Assembly (NCBI RefSeq): GCF_039539485.1
Contig: NZ_BAABDF010000003.1
Location: 62,001 to 126,000 of the forward strand
DNA length: 64,000 nt
Direction: 5' to 3'
From: Celeribacter arenosi
GTDB lineage: Bacteria > Pseudomonadota > Alphaproteobacteria > Rhodobacterales > Rhodobacteraceae
Shown: in pieces, positions 1 to 8,084 of the stretch
How the letters are laid out: each line of letters opens with the position of its first letter
Position numbering within the stretch: position 1 is the stretch's first letter
The notes under the pieces: generated by a model
The model's input: only the letters and a program-made list of their open reading frames with translations
What the model was told of the DNA's origin: nothing
Database searches by the model: none
Program-made: the position numbers and the translations under genes

Positions 1-462
1 AATGGCGGCGTAGGTTTGTTCGGCGTCTTCGATTTCACCGGCCTCGAACATCTCGTCTGCGGCCTCGATCGCCTCTGCGAGACCACCGTCCCCTGCGAGA
101 GCGGCGGTTTTGGCGACGAATTCGTTGACCTGACTGTTGGGCACGGCGCCCTGAAACCCGTCGACCGGCTGACCTTTGTAGAAGGCAAAGACGGTGGGGA
201 TGGATTGCACGCGCATCTGGCCTGCGATGGCCTGATTTTCGTCGACGTTGACCTTGGCCATTTTGACTTTGCCGCCGGCTGCGTTCACCGCCGCCTCAAG
301 AGCCGGGCCGAGCGTTTTGCACGGGCCGCACCATGGCGCCCAGAAATCGACGATGACGGGGACTTCCTGTGAGGCGTCGACCACGTCAGCCATGAAAGTG
401 GCTTCGGTGACGTCTTTTACGTATCCGCCAGCGGGGGCGGTGTTCAATTGACCAAATTCCAT
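1..462 (-). CDS. YbbN/CnoX-type thioredoxin-fold co-chaperone (3' end outside window)
   Basis: The reading frame starts at 462 behind an AAGGAG box and is still open at base 1, so at least 154 residues are visible and the C-terminus is missing. The thioredoxin fold carries the redox site WCGPC at about residues 45-50 and the cis-proline IPTVFAF. After the fold the chain continues into an alanine/glutamate-rich helical stretch, the beginning of the TPR-like extension typical of YbbN/CnoX proteins rather than of plain thioredoxin (about 105 residues). The family acts in the cytoplasm as a holdase/redox co-chaperone. Plain TrxA is less likely because of the extension. It lies downstream of exonuclease III on the same strand, 55 nt apart. 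Confidence 0.85.
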   Translation of the reverse strand, partial: MEFGQLNTAPAGGYVKDVTEATFMADVVDASQEVPVIVDFWAPWCGPCKTLGPALEAAVNAAGGKVKMAKVNVDENQAIAGQMRVQSIPTVFAFYKGQPVDGFQGAVPNSQVNEFVAKTAALAGDGGLAEAIEAADEMFEAGEIEDAEQTYAAI

Positions 463-517
463 ACTCTGGTCTCCTTCATACCTGTTTGAGGTCTATATGC
501 GCCTAAGCGGGGTGGAA

Positions 518-1306
518 TTAAAGGTCGAAGGTGGCGAATACCGGCGCGTGGTCGGAGGGTTGTTCCCATCCGCGCGCGATCTTGTGGACGCGGCTGGAAT
601 GGGCGGCGTTGGAAATGTCGGGGGTGGCCCAGATGTGATCGAGGCGGCGGCCTTTGTCGGCGGCGGCCCAATCTTTGGCGCGGTAGGACCACCAGCTGTA
701 GAGCAGCCCCTCGGGGATGTCCTGACGGGTGATGTCGACCCATTTGCCGGAGTCCTGCGTCTGGGCGAGGTGTTCGATTTCGACCGGCGTGTGCGAGACG
801 ATTTTGAGAAGCTTTTTGTGGTCCCAGACGTCGTCTTCGCGCGGGGCGATGTTGAGGTCGCCGACGAGGATGGATTTTTCCGGTTTGTCGGCGTGGAAGG
901 CGTCGCGCATTTCGGTCAGGTAGTCGAGTTTCTGGCCGAACTTTTCGTTCACCTCGCGGTCGGGCACATCGCCACCGGCGGGGACGTAGAAGTTATGGAT
1001 GGTGACGCCGTTTTCGAGTTTTCCGGCGATATGGCGGGCGTGGCCGAGCGCGGCGTAATCGGCAGCGCCGGCTTCGACCATCGGGATTTTGGAGAAGATC
1101 GCGACGCCGTTGTATCCTTTTTGGCCGCGCGCGACCATGTGGGTGTAGCCGAGCGCCTGAAACACCTCGACGGGGATTTTGTCGACCGGTGATTTGCATT
1201 CCTGCAGACACAGGACGTCGGGCAGTTCCTCGGTCATCAGTTTCGAGACGAGTCCCGCGCGCAGGCGCACGGAGTTGATGTTCCAGGTGGCAAGGGTAAA
1301 GGGCAT
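518..1306 (-). CDS. xthA: Exodeoxyribonuclease III
   Basis: A 262-residue protein of the exonuclease III/AP endonuclease family (endonuclease-exonuclease-phosphatase fold), which cleaves DNA 5' of abasic sites and degrades duplex DNA from 3' ends in base-excision repair. Family signatures are present in order: WNINSVR at the N-terminus, LQECK with the metal-binding Glu, the GDLNIAP loop with catalytic Asp and Asn, and the terminal SDHAPV with the catalytic His. Length is normal for bacterial XthA. It is transcribed leftwards toward the thioredoxin gene. The glyoxalase-like gene lies 66 nt upstream on the same strand. Confidence 0.95.
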   Translation of the reverse strand: MPFTLATWNINSVRLRAGLVSKLMTEELPDVLCLQECKSPVDKIPVEVFQALGYTHMVARGQKGYNGVAIFSKIPMVEAGAADYAALGHARHIAGKLENGVTIHNFYVPAGGDVPDREVNEKFGQKLDYLTEMRDAFHADKPEKSILVGDLNIAPREDDVWDHKKLLKIVSHTPVEIEHLAQTQDSGKWVDITRQDIPEGLLYSWWSYRAKDWAAADKGRRLDHIWATPDISNAAHSSRVHKIARGWEQPSDHAPVFATFDL

Positions 1307-1372
1307 GTGGGTCCTTTCGACGGTTGCGCGCAGGATACCCTTGCGCCCCCTCCCCTGCCACCCGAAAGCGGC

Positions 1373-1753
1373 TCAATATTGGACAACTTCGTATTCGATG
1401 CCGTCGTGGTCTTCGAAGTAGAAGCGGCGGCCGGGTTCGTAGTCGGCGTGCGAGCGCGGGGTGAAGCCTGCGGAGGCGACGCGTTCTTCGGTGGCGTCGA
1501 GGTCATCGACGACCACGGCGAGGTGGTTGAGCGCGGCGCGGGTGTTGTAGCTGTCGGGCGGTGTGGCGAGCGCGTTGGGGGATTGATACAGCGCGAGGTA
1601 GCTGTCGGGCGCGCCGATGTGCACGGTCGATCCGTTGTGGATCGAGGGGCCTTCCCAGCGGACTTTCCAGCCGAAGACATTTTCCATCCAGGAGACGGTG
1701 CGGGTCAGGTCGGAAACGGTGATATTGGCGTGTTCGAGACGTGTTCGGGGCAT
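1373..1753 (-). CDS. VOC (glyoxalase I-like) metalloenzyme
   Basis: A 126-residue protein made of paired beta-alpha-beta-beta-beta units, typical of the vicinal oxygen chelate superfamily. Candidate metal ligands are His8 (RLEHANITV), His76 (NHLAVVV) and a C-terminal Glu (DGIEYEVVQY). Members include lactoylglutathione lyase and resistance proteins; the substrate cannot be read from sequence. An AGGAG box precedes the ATG at 1753. The promoter contains a MerR-family operator with a 19-nt spacer, and the gene is divergent from soxR, so it is probably SoxR-controlled and linked to redox-cycling or electrophile stress. Confidence 0.8.
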   Translation of the reverse strand: MPRTRLEHANITVSDLTRTVSWMENVFGWKVRWEGPSIHNGSTVHIGAPDSYLALYQSPNALATPPDSYNTRAALNHLAVVVDDLDATEERVASAGFTPRSHADYEPGRRFYFEDHDGIEYEVVQY

Positions 1754-1787
1754 GGTGCCACTCCTTTGTTGATCGGTTGTGGCGCCT

Positions 1788-1818
1788 CGTGTAATTGTTA
1801 AACCTAACTTTAGGTCAA
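1788..1818 (-). promoter_or_regulatory. SoxR-type promoter/operator for the VOC gene
   Basis: On the minus strand TTGACC (1813-1818) and TACACG (1788-1793) are separated by 19 nt, the overlong spacer that MerR-family activators compensate by DNA distortion. The spacer region holds a perfect inverted repeat ACCTAA-CT-TTAGGT (1802-1815). The soxR start codon is only 16 nt to the right, so the same operator could also autoregulate soxR. Confidence 0.65.
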
Positions 1819-1830
1819 GGTATTTTTGCG

Positions 1831-2268
1831 ATGCTGTCAGAACTTTCTATCGGGCAGATTGCCCAGCGCACGGGGTTGGCCGTTTCCGCGATCCGATATT
1901 ACGAAGCCCAGGGGTTGGTGCGCGCCGAGCGTAATGCGGGCGGACAGCGCCGGTTTGCGCGTGCGACGCTGCGGCGGATTTCCTTTGTGATCGCGGCCCA
2001 AAAGTTCGGGTTTTCGATTGCGCGGATCCGCGAGCTGCTCGACGGGTTGCCCGATAACCGCACGCCGACGCCGGAAGATTGGGCGCAGATCGCGACGGAT
2101 TTCAGGATCGAGCTGGATGCGCGGATCGCAGCACTCGAGAGCCTGCGCGATAACCTCGATGGCTGTATCGGGTGTGGGTGTCTGTCGATGAAGAAATGCA
2201 AACTCTACAACCCCGGCGATGAGGCATCGCGTGAGGGGTCGGGACCACGGGTGCTGCGCGGGCTGTAA
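1831..2268 (+). CDS. soxR: Redox-sensitive transcriptional activator SoxR (MerR family)
   Basis: A 145-residue MerR-family regulator. The N-terminal winged helix-turn-helix has the family signature AIRYYEAQGL, followed by a dimerisation helix and a cysteine cluster CIGCGC-x5-C that matches the [2Fe-2S] site (CX2CXCX5C) unique to SoxR. Oxidation of this cluster by redox-cycling compounds activates transcription from promoters with long spacers. I chose the ATG at 1831 because the upstream in-frame start would place coding sequence over the operator. In non-enteric bacteria SoxR acts directly on small sets of genes, without SoxS; the divergent VOC gene is the obvious target here. Confidence 0.92.
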   Translation: MLSELSIGQIAQRTGLAVSAIRYYEAQGLVRAERNAGGQRRFARATLRRISFVIAAQKFGFSIARIRELLDGLPDNRTPTPEDWAQIATDFRIELDARIAALESLRDNLDGCIGCGCLSMKKCKLYNPGDEASREGSGPRVLRGL

Positions 2269-2278
2269 CGGGGCGACG

Positions 2279-2303
2279 AAAAAGGCGCCCGAAGGCGCCT
2301 TTT
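2279..2303. terminator. Bidirectional intrinsic terminator
   Basis: An 8-bp stem AAGGCGCC (2282-2289) / GGCGCCTT (2294-2301) with loop CGAA is flanked by A5 on the left and T4 on the right, so it can end both soxR and the leftward ABC operon. Confidence 0.85.
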
Positions 2304-2323
2304 GGTGGTGCGTTAGACAGGGA

Positions 2324-3112
2324 TTAGAAGGTTGGAAGTTCGGGCAGGCCCTGACCCAGCCATTGCATCGAAATCGCGTCGAGTTCGCCGCCGAGCTTTT
2401 TGTGCAGGATGAAGACGTTCACCCATTGCAGCAGGTCGTAGTTGCCCTTTTTGACGCCGATGAAGGCGGGGCTGTCTTTGATGATGAACTTGCGATCGAT
2501 GCCCATGTCGGGGTTCGCGTCCGAAATCGCCGCCGCCAGCGTGTTACCACTCACGAGCACATCGACCTGACCGGAGGTGAAGGCCGCCTGCGTCGCAGCG
2601 TTGTCACCAAAGCGGATGATTTCGGTGCCGTCAGGAGCGGTTTTGGTCAGTTCGAGATCTTCGAGGGTTCCGCCTGTCAGACCGACCTTCATCCCTGCGA
2701 GATCGGCCACGGAGGTGATGGTTTTGTCCGCCGTCGCAAAAGCGCCCGAGTAGAAGGGGGCGTAGGCCGAGGAGAACCAGATCGATTTGGCACGTTCGGG
2801 GTTGGCGCCCATGGTCGCGATCACGAGGTCCACGCGGTCGGTTTCGAGGAAAGGAATGCGCTGTTTGGAGGTCACGGGCACGAGTTCCAGTTCGACGCCG
2901 AGATTTTCGGCGATGAGTTTGGCGACGTCGACATCATAGCCTTCGTGTTCGCCCTCTGCGCCCAGCGCGCCGAAGGGGGGAAAGCTTTCGGGGACGGCGA
3001 TTTTCACGACGCCTGCGGAGAGGATGTCGGAAAGGTCGGCATGGGCCGGTGCCGCGAGAGGCAGGGCGAGAACCGCGGCTGTGATGAAGGATTTGAGTTT
3101 GGTTGTGAACAT
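2324..3112 (-). CDS. Amino-acid ABC transporter, periplasmic substrate-binding protein
   Basis: A 262-residue SBP_bac_3 family protein. A signal peptide is clear: charged start, hydrophobic run, cleavage after AHA at about residue 26. The two-lobed binding domain then runs to the end. The motifs YDVDVAKLIAENLG and KVGLTGGT are typical of polar amino-acid binding proteins. It is the third gene of a leftward operon after two permease genes, with a 21-nt gap. Ligand class (polar amino acid) is inferred from family only. Confidence 0.88.
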   Translation of the reverse strand: MFTTKLKSFITAAVLALPLAAPAHADLSDILSAGVVKIAVPESFPPFGALGAEGEHEGYDVDVAKLIAENLGVELELVPVTSKQRIPFLETDRVDLVIATMGANPERAKSIWFSSAYAPFYSGAFATADKTITSVADLAGMKVGLTGGTLEDLELTKTAPDGTEIIRFGDNAATQAAFTSGQVDVLVSGNTLAAAISDANPDMGIDRKFIIKDSPAFIGVKKGNYDLLQWVNVFILHKKLGGELDAISMQWLGQGLPELPTF

Positions 3113-3133
3113 GGATGTCTCCTCTGTTTGGAT

Positions 3134-3841
3134 TCACACGGCCGCTGGAGCGACCTTGTTGGTATTGGCGCCGAAGGATCGTTCGAGGTGGCGCGAGTAA
3201 AGCGTGAGCGGGTAGCACAGCGCGAAGTAGATCAGCGCCATGAGCGGGAAGATGATGAAGGGCTCAGACCCTTCGACCGGCGCATTGGCCCAGCGTTTGC
3301 CAATCGCCATGAGGTCGTGAAAGCCGATGATATAGGCCAGCGATGTGCCTTTGATGATCTGCACCATGAAGCCGACGGTGGGGGCGAGCGCGATGCGGAA
3401 CGCTTGGGGGAGGATCACGAGGCGCAGGGTTTTGAGGAACCCCAGACCGATGGCGCGCGCGCCCTCCCATTGGCCCACGGGCACGCTTTCCACCGCGCCG
3501 CGCCAGACGTCGGAGAGATAGGCGGAGGCGTAGATCACCAGCGATATGATCGCAGCCGTCCACGGGTTCACGTCGATATCGAACAGGCGCGGCACGCCCA
3601 GACCCGCCAGAAAGAGCATCATCAGGAGCGGGGTTGATTGGAACAGCCAGATATAGCTGACCGAAATGCGTTTGCCCCATGTGTTCGGCGCGATGCGCAC
3701 GAGGGTGATGAGAGCGGCCAGAAGGCCCCCGCCGAGGAAGGCGATCAGCGACAGGTAGATGGTATATTGGGTCGCCTCCAGCAGTTGGAACAGGATGATC
3801 CCGTCGGGTTTGCCGAGGAGGGCGATGAACAGGTCCTTCAT
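3134..3841 (-). CDS. Amino-acid ABC transporter permease (HisM/GlnP type), second subunit
   Basis: A 235-residue inner-membrane protein with about five hydrophobic segments. The EAA loop for ATPase contact is visible around the sequence GAVESVPVGQWEGARAIGLG, which matches the polar amino-acid permease subfamily. It overlaps the upstream permease by 4 nt, showing translational coupling, and precedes the binding protein gene. Together the two permeases would form a heterodimer. No ATP-binding gene follows. Confidence 0.88.
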   Translation of the reverse strand: MKDLFIALLGKPDGIILFQLLEATQYTIYLSLIAFLGGGLLAALITLVRIAPNTWGKRISVSYIWLFQSTPLLMMLFLAGLGVPRLFDIDVNPWTAAIISLVIYASAYLSDVWRGAVESVPVGQWEGARAIGLGFLKTLRLVILPQAFRIALAPTVGFMVQIIKGTSLAYIIGFHDLMAIGKRWANAPVEGSEPFIIFPLMALIYFALCYPLTLYSRHLERSFGANTNKVAPAAV

Positions 3842-4515
3842 CGGGCACCTTTCCAGCGGAAGGCGCGTTTTTCGACGAGGCGCATCAGGCCTTTGAAAGC
3901 CAGCGAGACGAGGATGTAGAGCACGGTGAGGGTGATGAAGACCTCGAACGAGCGAAAGGTGCGGCTGTCGATATAGAGGCCTGCGAAGGTCAGGTCGCGC
4001 ACGCCGATTTCGGAGATCACGCCAGTGGTGAGGAACAGGAAGATGAACTGCGAATTGAGCGAGGCGAACATCTGCGCAATGGATTGGGGCAGCACGATTT
4101 TGAAGAACCGCACGAAGCGTGGCAGGCCCAGCGCGCGGGCGGCGTCATGTTGGCCTGCGTCGACGGTTTGAAAACCCGCGCGCAGGATTTCGGCGAAATA
4201 GGCCGAGAAGTTGAGCGTGAGCGCGAGAACCGCATGGGCCCAGAACGGCCAGACATAGCCGAGCAGTTGCGGCAGGCCGAAGGCCACGAAGAACAGCTGC
4301 ACGATCAGCGGCGTGTTGCGGATGAAATCCACATAGGCGGCGGCGATCCAGTGGAGGACGGGGATGCGTTCATAGCGCGTCACGGCCAGACAGGCGGCCA
4401 TGGCAAAGCCGAGAATGGCCCCAGCCAGCGTCACAAGCGCGCTGAGCGTCACACCTTCGGCCAGCAACCACAGGTATTCCGGGTTGCGGTAGATTTCGAA
4501 AAACCGGAGTTCCAT
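3838..4515 (-). CDS. Amino-acid ABC transporter permease, first subunit
   Basis: A 225-residue permease of the HisM/GlnP family. The EAA loop reads RAGFQTVDAGQHDAARALGL, and several hydrophobic helices are evident (for example the stretch starting LAEGVTLSALVTLAGAILG). I set the start at the ATG at 4515 because a GGGAGG box lies five to six nt ahead of it; a start at 4548 would add eleven residues without a good ribosome site. It heads the operon permease-permease-binding protein. Confidence 0.88.
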   Translation of the reverse strand: MELRFFEIYRNPEYLWLLAEGVTLSALVTLAGAILGFAMAACLAVTRYERIPVLHWIAAAYVDFIRNTPLIVQLFFVAFGLPQLLGYVWPFWAHAVLALTLNFSAYFAEILRAGFQTVDAGQHDAARALGLPRFVRFFKIVLPQSIAQMFASLNSQFIFLFLTTGVISEIGVRDLTFAGLYIDSRTFRSFEVFITLTVLYILVSLAFKGLMRLVEKRAFRWKGAR

Positions 4516-4647
4516 GTCGCCTCCCTGATTGCGCAGATCAGGGAACATCGGTTCGCCGCCACTTCACACCTTTCGCGACAGGTGTCATGGGCGCGAAGGA
4601 GGCGGGCGATTAAGCGATGGGCGAAATCGTGGCGGGTGCGCAATAAA

Positions 4648-4674
4648 AAGGCGCGGCCTAAATGACCGCGCCTT
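4648..4674 (-). terminator. Intrinsic terminator of the response-regulator gene
   Basis: Stem AAGGCGCGG (4648-4656) / CCGCGCCTT (4666-4674) with a 9-nt loop; on the minus strand it is followed by a T-rich run (TTTTTA), about 100 nt after the stop codon at 4774. Confidence 0.8.
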
Positions 4675-4773
4675 CCGGGGACAGGAGGGACTGCGCATAT
4701 TACCCCAATGCGCGAGGGCTTCAGGTGTCAAACGCGCGATCAGGCAGAGTGGTTCCCGCCCTGATCGCAGGTT

Positions 4774-5460
4774 TCAGGCGACGAGACGGTATCCGCCCGA
4801 CTCGGTCACCAGAAGGCGCGCGTTCGAGGGATCGGGTTCGATTTTCTGACGCAGGCGGTAGATGTGGGTTTCCAACGTGTGGGTGGTGACGCCCGCGTTA
4901 TAGCCCCAGACCTCGTGCAGCAGGATATCGCGCGGCACCACGCCTTCGGTGGCGCGATAGAGGAATTTGAGGATGTTGGTTTCCTTTTCCGTGAGACGGA
5001 TCTTTTTGTCATCTTCGGTCAGGAGCATCTTTTGCGCCGGTTTGAAGGTATAGGGTCCGAGCTGGAAAACCGCCGATTCCGATTGTTCGTGGGTGCGAAG
5101 CTGGGCGCGGATGCGGGCCAGAAGGACCGGAAATTTGAACGGCTTGGACACGTAGTCATTGGCACCCGCGTCGAGGCCGAGGATGGTGTCGGCGTCGGTA
5201 TCATGGCCCGTGAGCATCAGGATCGGGCTTTTGACGCCGGATTTGCGCATGCGTTTGCACAGCTCGCGACCATCGGTGTCAGGCAGGCCGACATCGAGGA
5301 TGATGAGGTCATAATGGCCTTCTTTGGTGCGCTCCATCGCGCTGGCGCCGCTATCTGCGTCGAAAACGTCGAAGTCTTCGGTCATGACCAACTGTTCGCT
5401 GAGCGCATCACGCAGATCGTCGTCGTCATCTACCAAAAGGATTTTTTTGAGCGTTGCCAT
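4774..5460 (-). CDS. OmpR/PhoB-family response regulator
   Basis: A 228-residue two-domain regulator. The receiver domain (residues 1-120) has the acidic cluster DDDDD at the N-terminus, the phospho-acceptor Asp in LIILDVGLPD, Thr in MLTGHD and Lys in YVSKPFKF. The C-terminal half is a winged helix with the recognition segment TTHTLETHIYRLRQKIE and the closing GGYRLV. No histidine kinase gene is adjacent, so the partner is encoded elsewhere. The sequence resembles orphan essential regulators of Rhodobacterales (CenR-like), but I cannot establish orthology without a search. Confidence 0.9.
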   Translation of the reverse strand: MATLKKILLVDDDDDLRDALSEQLVMTEDFDVFDADSGASAMERTKEGHYDLIILDVGLPDTDGRELCKRMRKSGVKSPILMLTGHDTDADTILGLDAGANDYVSKPFKFPVLLARIRAQLRTHEQSESAVFQLGPYTFKPAQKMLLTEDDKKIRLTEKETNILKFLYRATEGVVPRDILLHEVWGYNAGVTTHTLETHIYRLRQKIEPDPSNARLLVTESGGYRLVA

Positions 5461-5628
5461 GGGCGTGCCCTCCTACAATTTCTTCTTGTGAGAGATGTGA
5501 TCCCTGTTCACGCATGCGACAAGATTTGCGACATTCCTCTCACGCAACCGTGTGCGTTGGGCTAGGAATGTTTCAATCTCTGTCACGAAACGCTACATCA
5601 AACTCCTGATTTGTACCGGACGTCCCCT

Positions 5629-6717
5629 ATGAGCCTCGCGCCGAGCCTGCCAGAACGTATCGCCCGCACCCGCGCAGATTTGCGTATGGGGGTGCCTGTG
5701 GTGTTGCTGCATGGGGATGGCGATGTGGTTGCTTTGGCCGCCGAAGGGGTGAGCCGCGCGCGTCTGGCCGATTTGCGCGAATTGGGGGCGGTGCATTTGG
5801 CGATTACGGCACGGCGTGCAACCACGCTGAGCGCGCGGGCCTATGACGGTGATCTTGCGCGTCTGAACGTGCCGGCCTCGGCGGGTGTGGAATGGGTCGA
5901 GGCAGTGGCGGACCCTGCCGATGACCTGACCCATCCGATGAAGGGACCGTTTTCGAGCCTGCGCGAGGGATCGGCGACGCCTGCGCGCGCAGCTTTGGCG
6001 TTGGCGAAATCCGCACGCCTGCTCCCTGCGGCGCTGATCGTGGCGGTGGAAAACGGGGCGCAACTGGCCGCCGAGCACGGATTGACCGCGTTGCAGGTGG
6101 ACGGCGCGCTGCCGCTGATGGCCGATCTCGCGCCTTTGGCGGACGTTATCCATGCACGCGTGCCGCTGAGCGTGTCGCAAGCGGGGCGTGTGCATGTGTT
6201 TCGCCCCGATGACGGCGGTGAGGAACATTTCGCCGTCGAGATCGGACGGCCTGATCGTGAAAAGCCGGTTCTGGCGCGGCTGCATTCGGCCTGCTTCACC
6301 GGTGATCTGTTCGGGTCGCTGAAATGCGATTGCGGGCCACAGCTCCATGCCGCGCTCGCCCAGATGGGGGAAGAGGGGCACGGTGTGTTGCTCTACCTCA
6401 ACCAGGAGGGTCGCGGGATCGGGCATGCCAACAAGATGCGCGCCTATTCGCTACAGGATCAGGGGTTCGACACGGTCGAGGCCAATCACCGGCTCGGGTT
6501 CGAGGATGACGAGCGTGATTTCCGCATCGGGGCGGCGATTCTCAAAGACATGGGATTCGCCTCGGTGCGTCTGATGACCAATAACCCCGCGAAAATCGCG
6601 CGGATGGAGGATCAGGGGATTACGGTGACCGAACGCGTGCCCTTGGTTGTCGGGAAAACCGCGCAGAATGCCGGATACCTCGCGACCAAGGCGAAAAAAT
6701 CGGGGCATATGCTGTGA
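5629..6717 (+). CDS. ribA: GTP cyclohydrolase II (riboflavin biosynthesis)
   Basis: About 362 residues from the ATG at 5629; a TTG at 5611 is an alternative start. The C-terminal ~200 residues are a full GTP cyclohydrolase II domain: HSACFTGDLFGSLKCDCG supplies the three zinc-ligand cysteines and QEGRGIG the catalytic region. It converts GTP to the first pyrimidine intermediate of riboflavin synthesis. The N-terminal ~160 residues are an extension related in layout to a degenerate RibB-like domain but show no active-site motif I recognise. The gene overlaps the next one by 4 nt (GTGA). Confidence 0.9.
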   Translation: MSLAPSLPERIARTRADLRMGVPVVLLHGDGDVVALAAEGVSRARLADLRELGAVHLAITARRATTLSARAYDGDLARLNVPASAGVEWVEAVADPADDLTHPMKGPFSSLREGSATPARAALALAKSARLLPAALIVAVENGAQLAAEHGLTALQVDGALPLMADLAPLADVIHARVPLSVSQAGRVHVFRPDDGGEEHFAVEIGRPDREKPVLARLHSACFTGDLFGSLKCDCGPQLHAALAQMGEEGHGVLLYLNQEGRGIGHANKMRAYSLQDQGFDTVEANHRLGFEDDERDFRIGAAILKDMGFASVRLMTNNPAKIARMEDQGITVTERVPLVVGKTAQNAGYLATKAKKSGHML

Positions 6718-7211
6718 CGCCCGCCGATCTGGTGGTGACGCGAACCCATGTGCGGTTCATGGGGCGCCGGTTTCCCTGCTCTATTGGCAAAGGCGGGCGC
6801 ACGGATCGCAAAGTCGAGGGCGATGGCGCGACGCCTATTGGAATTCATGGTTTTGTCGGCTGTCTCTATAGAGCGGAGCGGATGGCGCGCCCGAATGAAT
6901 GGGCGCTGCCGATCGGGCCGATGGATTTATGGTCCGACGATATGGAGAGGCCCGAGTATAATCATATGGTGCGCGCTCCTTATACCGGGTCGCATGAAAA
7001 ACTGCGCCGCGCCGATCCTCTCTATGATCTGATTCTGGTGACCGATTGGAATTGGCCGCAGTCGCGTGCGGGGCGTGGGTCGGCGATTTTCGTGCATGCG
7101 TGGCGGCGGGCGCATTATCCAACGGCGGGTTGCGTGGCGTTTCGCCCCGATCACCTGCGCTGGATCGCGGGGCGGATCATGCCAAAGTCGCGGCTGATCG
7201 TTCTGCCCTAG
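6714..7211 (+). CDS. L,D-transpeptidase (YkuD) family protein
   Basis: A 165-residue protein starting with GTG inside the ribA stop region. The YkuD catalytic signature is visible as FVHAWRR followed by TAGCVAF, giving the His and the active Cys of HX(n)GC. An early GDGATPIG segment is also typical of this family. Such enzymes form or remodel 3-3 peptidoglycan cross-links or attach proteins to the wall. No signal peptide is evident, which is unusual for a periplasmic enzyme and common in the short YkuD subgroup. It is translationally coupled to ribA with no obvious functional link. Confidence 0.85.
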   Translation: MTPADLVVTRTHVRFMGRRFPCSIGKGGRTDRKVEGDGATPIGIHGFVGCLYRAERMARPNEWALPIGPMDLWSDDMERPEYNHMVRAPYTGSHEKLRRADPLYDLILVTDWNWPQSRAGRGSAIFVHAWRRAHYPTAGCVAFRPDHLRWIAGRIMPKSRLIVLP

Positions 7212-7215
7212 GCAT

Positions 7216-7869
7216 TCAAGCGTAATCGCGGTCACCGAAGATGGCGGAACCGACGCGCACATGGGTGGCGCCGGCGGCTATTGCGGCCTCGAAATCACCC
7301 GACATGCCCATCGACAGACCTTTCAGGTCATTGCGCCGGGCGATCTCTGCCAGCAGCGCGAAGTGTTTGGAGGGGTCTTCATCGACCGGCGGAATGCACA
7401 TCAACCCCTCCACCGGCAGACCGAGATCACGGCAGAGCGCGACGAATCCATCGGCCTCGGCGGGGTGGACGCCCGCTTTCTGATCCTCTTCGCCGGTGTT
7501 CACCTGAATGAACAGACGCGGGCAGGAGCCGGTTTCAGCCATCAGACGGGCGAGGGATTGGGCGAGTTTGGGGCGATCGAGGGTGTGAATAACGTCAAAG
7601 AGGTCAATGGCCTGGCGCACCTTATTGGTTTGCAAGGGGCCGATGAGGTGCAACTCGACGCCATCAAAGCGCTCTTTGAAGGCGGGCCATTTTCCGGCGG
7701 CCTCCTGAACGCGGTTTTCACCGAAAACGCGGTGACCTTCCTGTAGAACGGCCTCAACGCGGGCATTTGGTTGGACTTTGGACACCGCGATCAGGGTGAC
7801 ATCGGCGGGCGACCGGCCGACTCGCTGTGCTTCTTTTTCCACACGATCTTTGATCTGTTGCAGGCCCAT
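7216..7869 (-). CDS. YggS/PLPBP family pyridoxal-phosphate homeostasis protein
   Basis: A 217-residue single-domain alanine-racemase-like TIM barrel. The PLP-binding lysine lies in LIAVSKVQP near residue 32, and FGENRVQE, HLIGPLQTNK and LSMGMSGDFEAAI are all family signatures. The protein binds PLP and helps vitamin B6 and amino-acid homeostasis; no catalysis is established for the family. The start at 7869 is set by a GGAGG box just upstream; the frame stays open further but lacks a ribosome site. It converges with the transpeptidase gene. Confidence 0.92.
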   Translation of the reverse strand: MGLQQIKDRVEKEAQRVGRSPADVTLIAVSKVQPNARVEAVLQEGHRVFGENRVQEAAGKWPAFKERFDGVELHLIGPLQTNKVRQAIDLFDVIHTLDRPKLAQSLARLMAETGSCPRLFIQVNTGEEDQKAGVHPAEADGFVALCRDLGLPVEGLMCIPPVDEDPSKHFALLAEIARRNDLKGLSMGMSGDFEAAIAAGATHVRVGSAIFGDRDYA

Positions 7870-8084
7870 CGCACCCTCCGGGGACTTAAAATTTGAAGTG
7901 TTACGGCCAATTAGGCGTTGTTTCATTGAGCGCGCAACAGGGGTGTGACCAAGTTGCATCATTTTTTGGGCAGCTTTTTCCCAACCCCCCCGATCGCTTG
8001 ACCAATTTGGCGCTTGGGCGCATTCCTCTGGCCATGTGTCGGGTAAGCCGGCATTCCTGATATTCAAATTCCACGAGGGAAAAA

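Noticed and set aside
2219..3637. A 472-codon plus-strand frame over the ABC operon
   Set aside because: It is antisense to the binding protein and permease and runs through a terminator; composition is that of a shadow frame.
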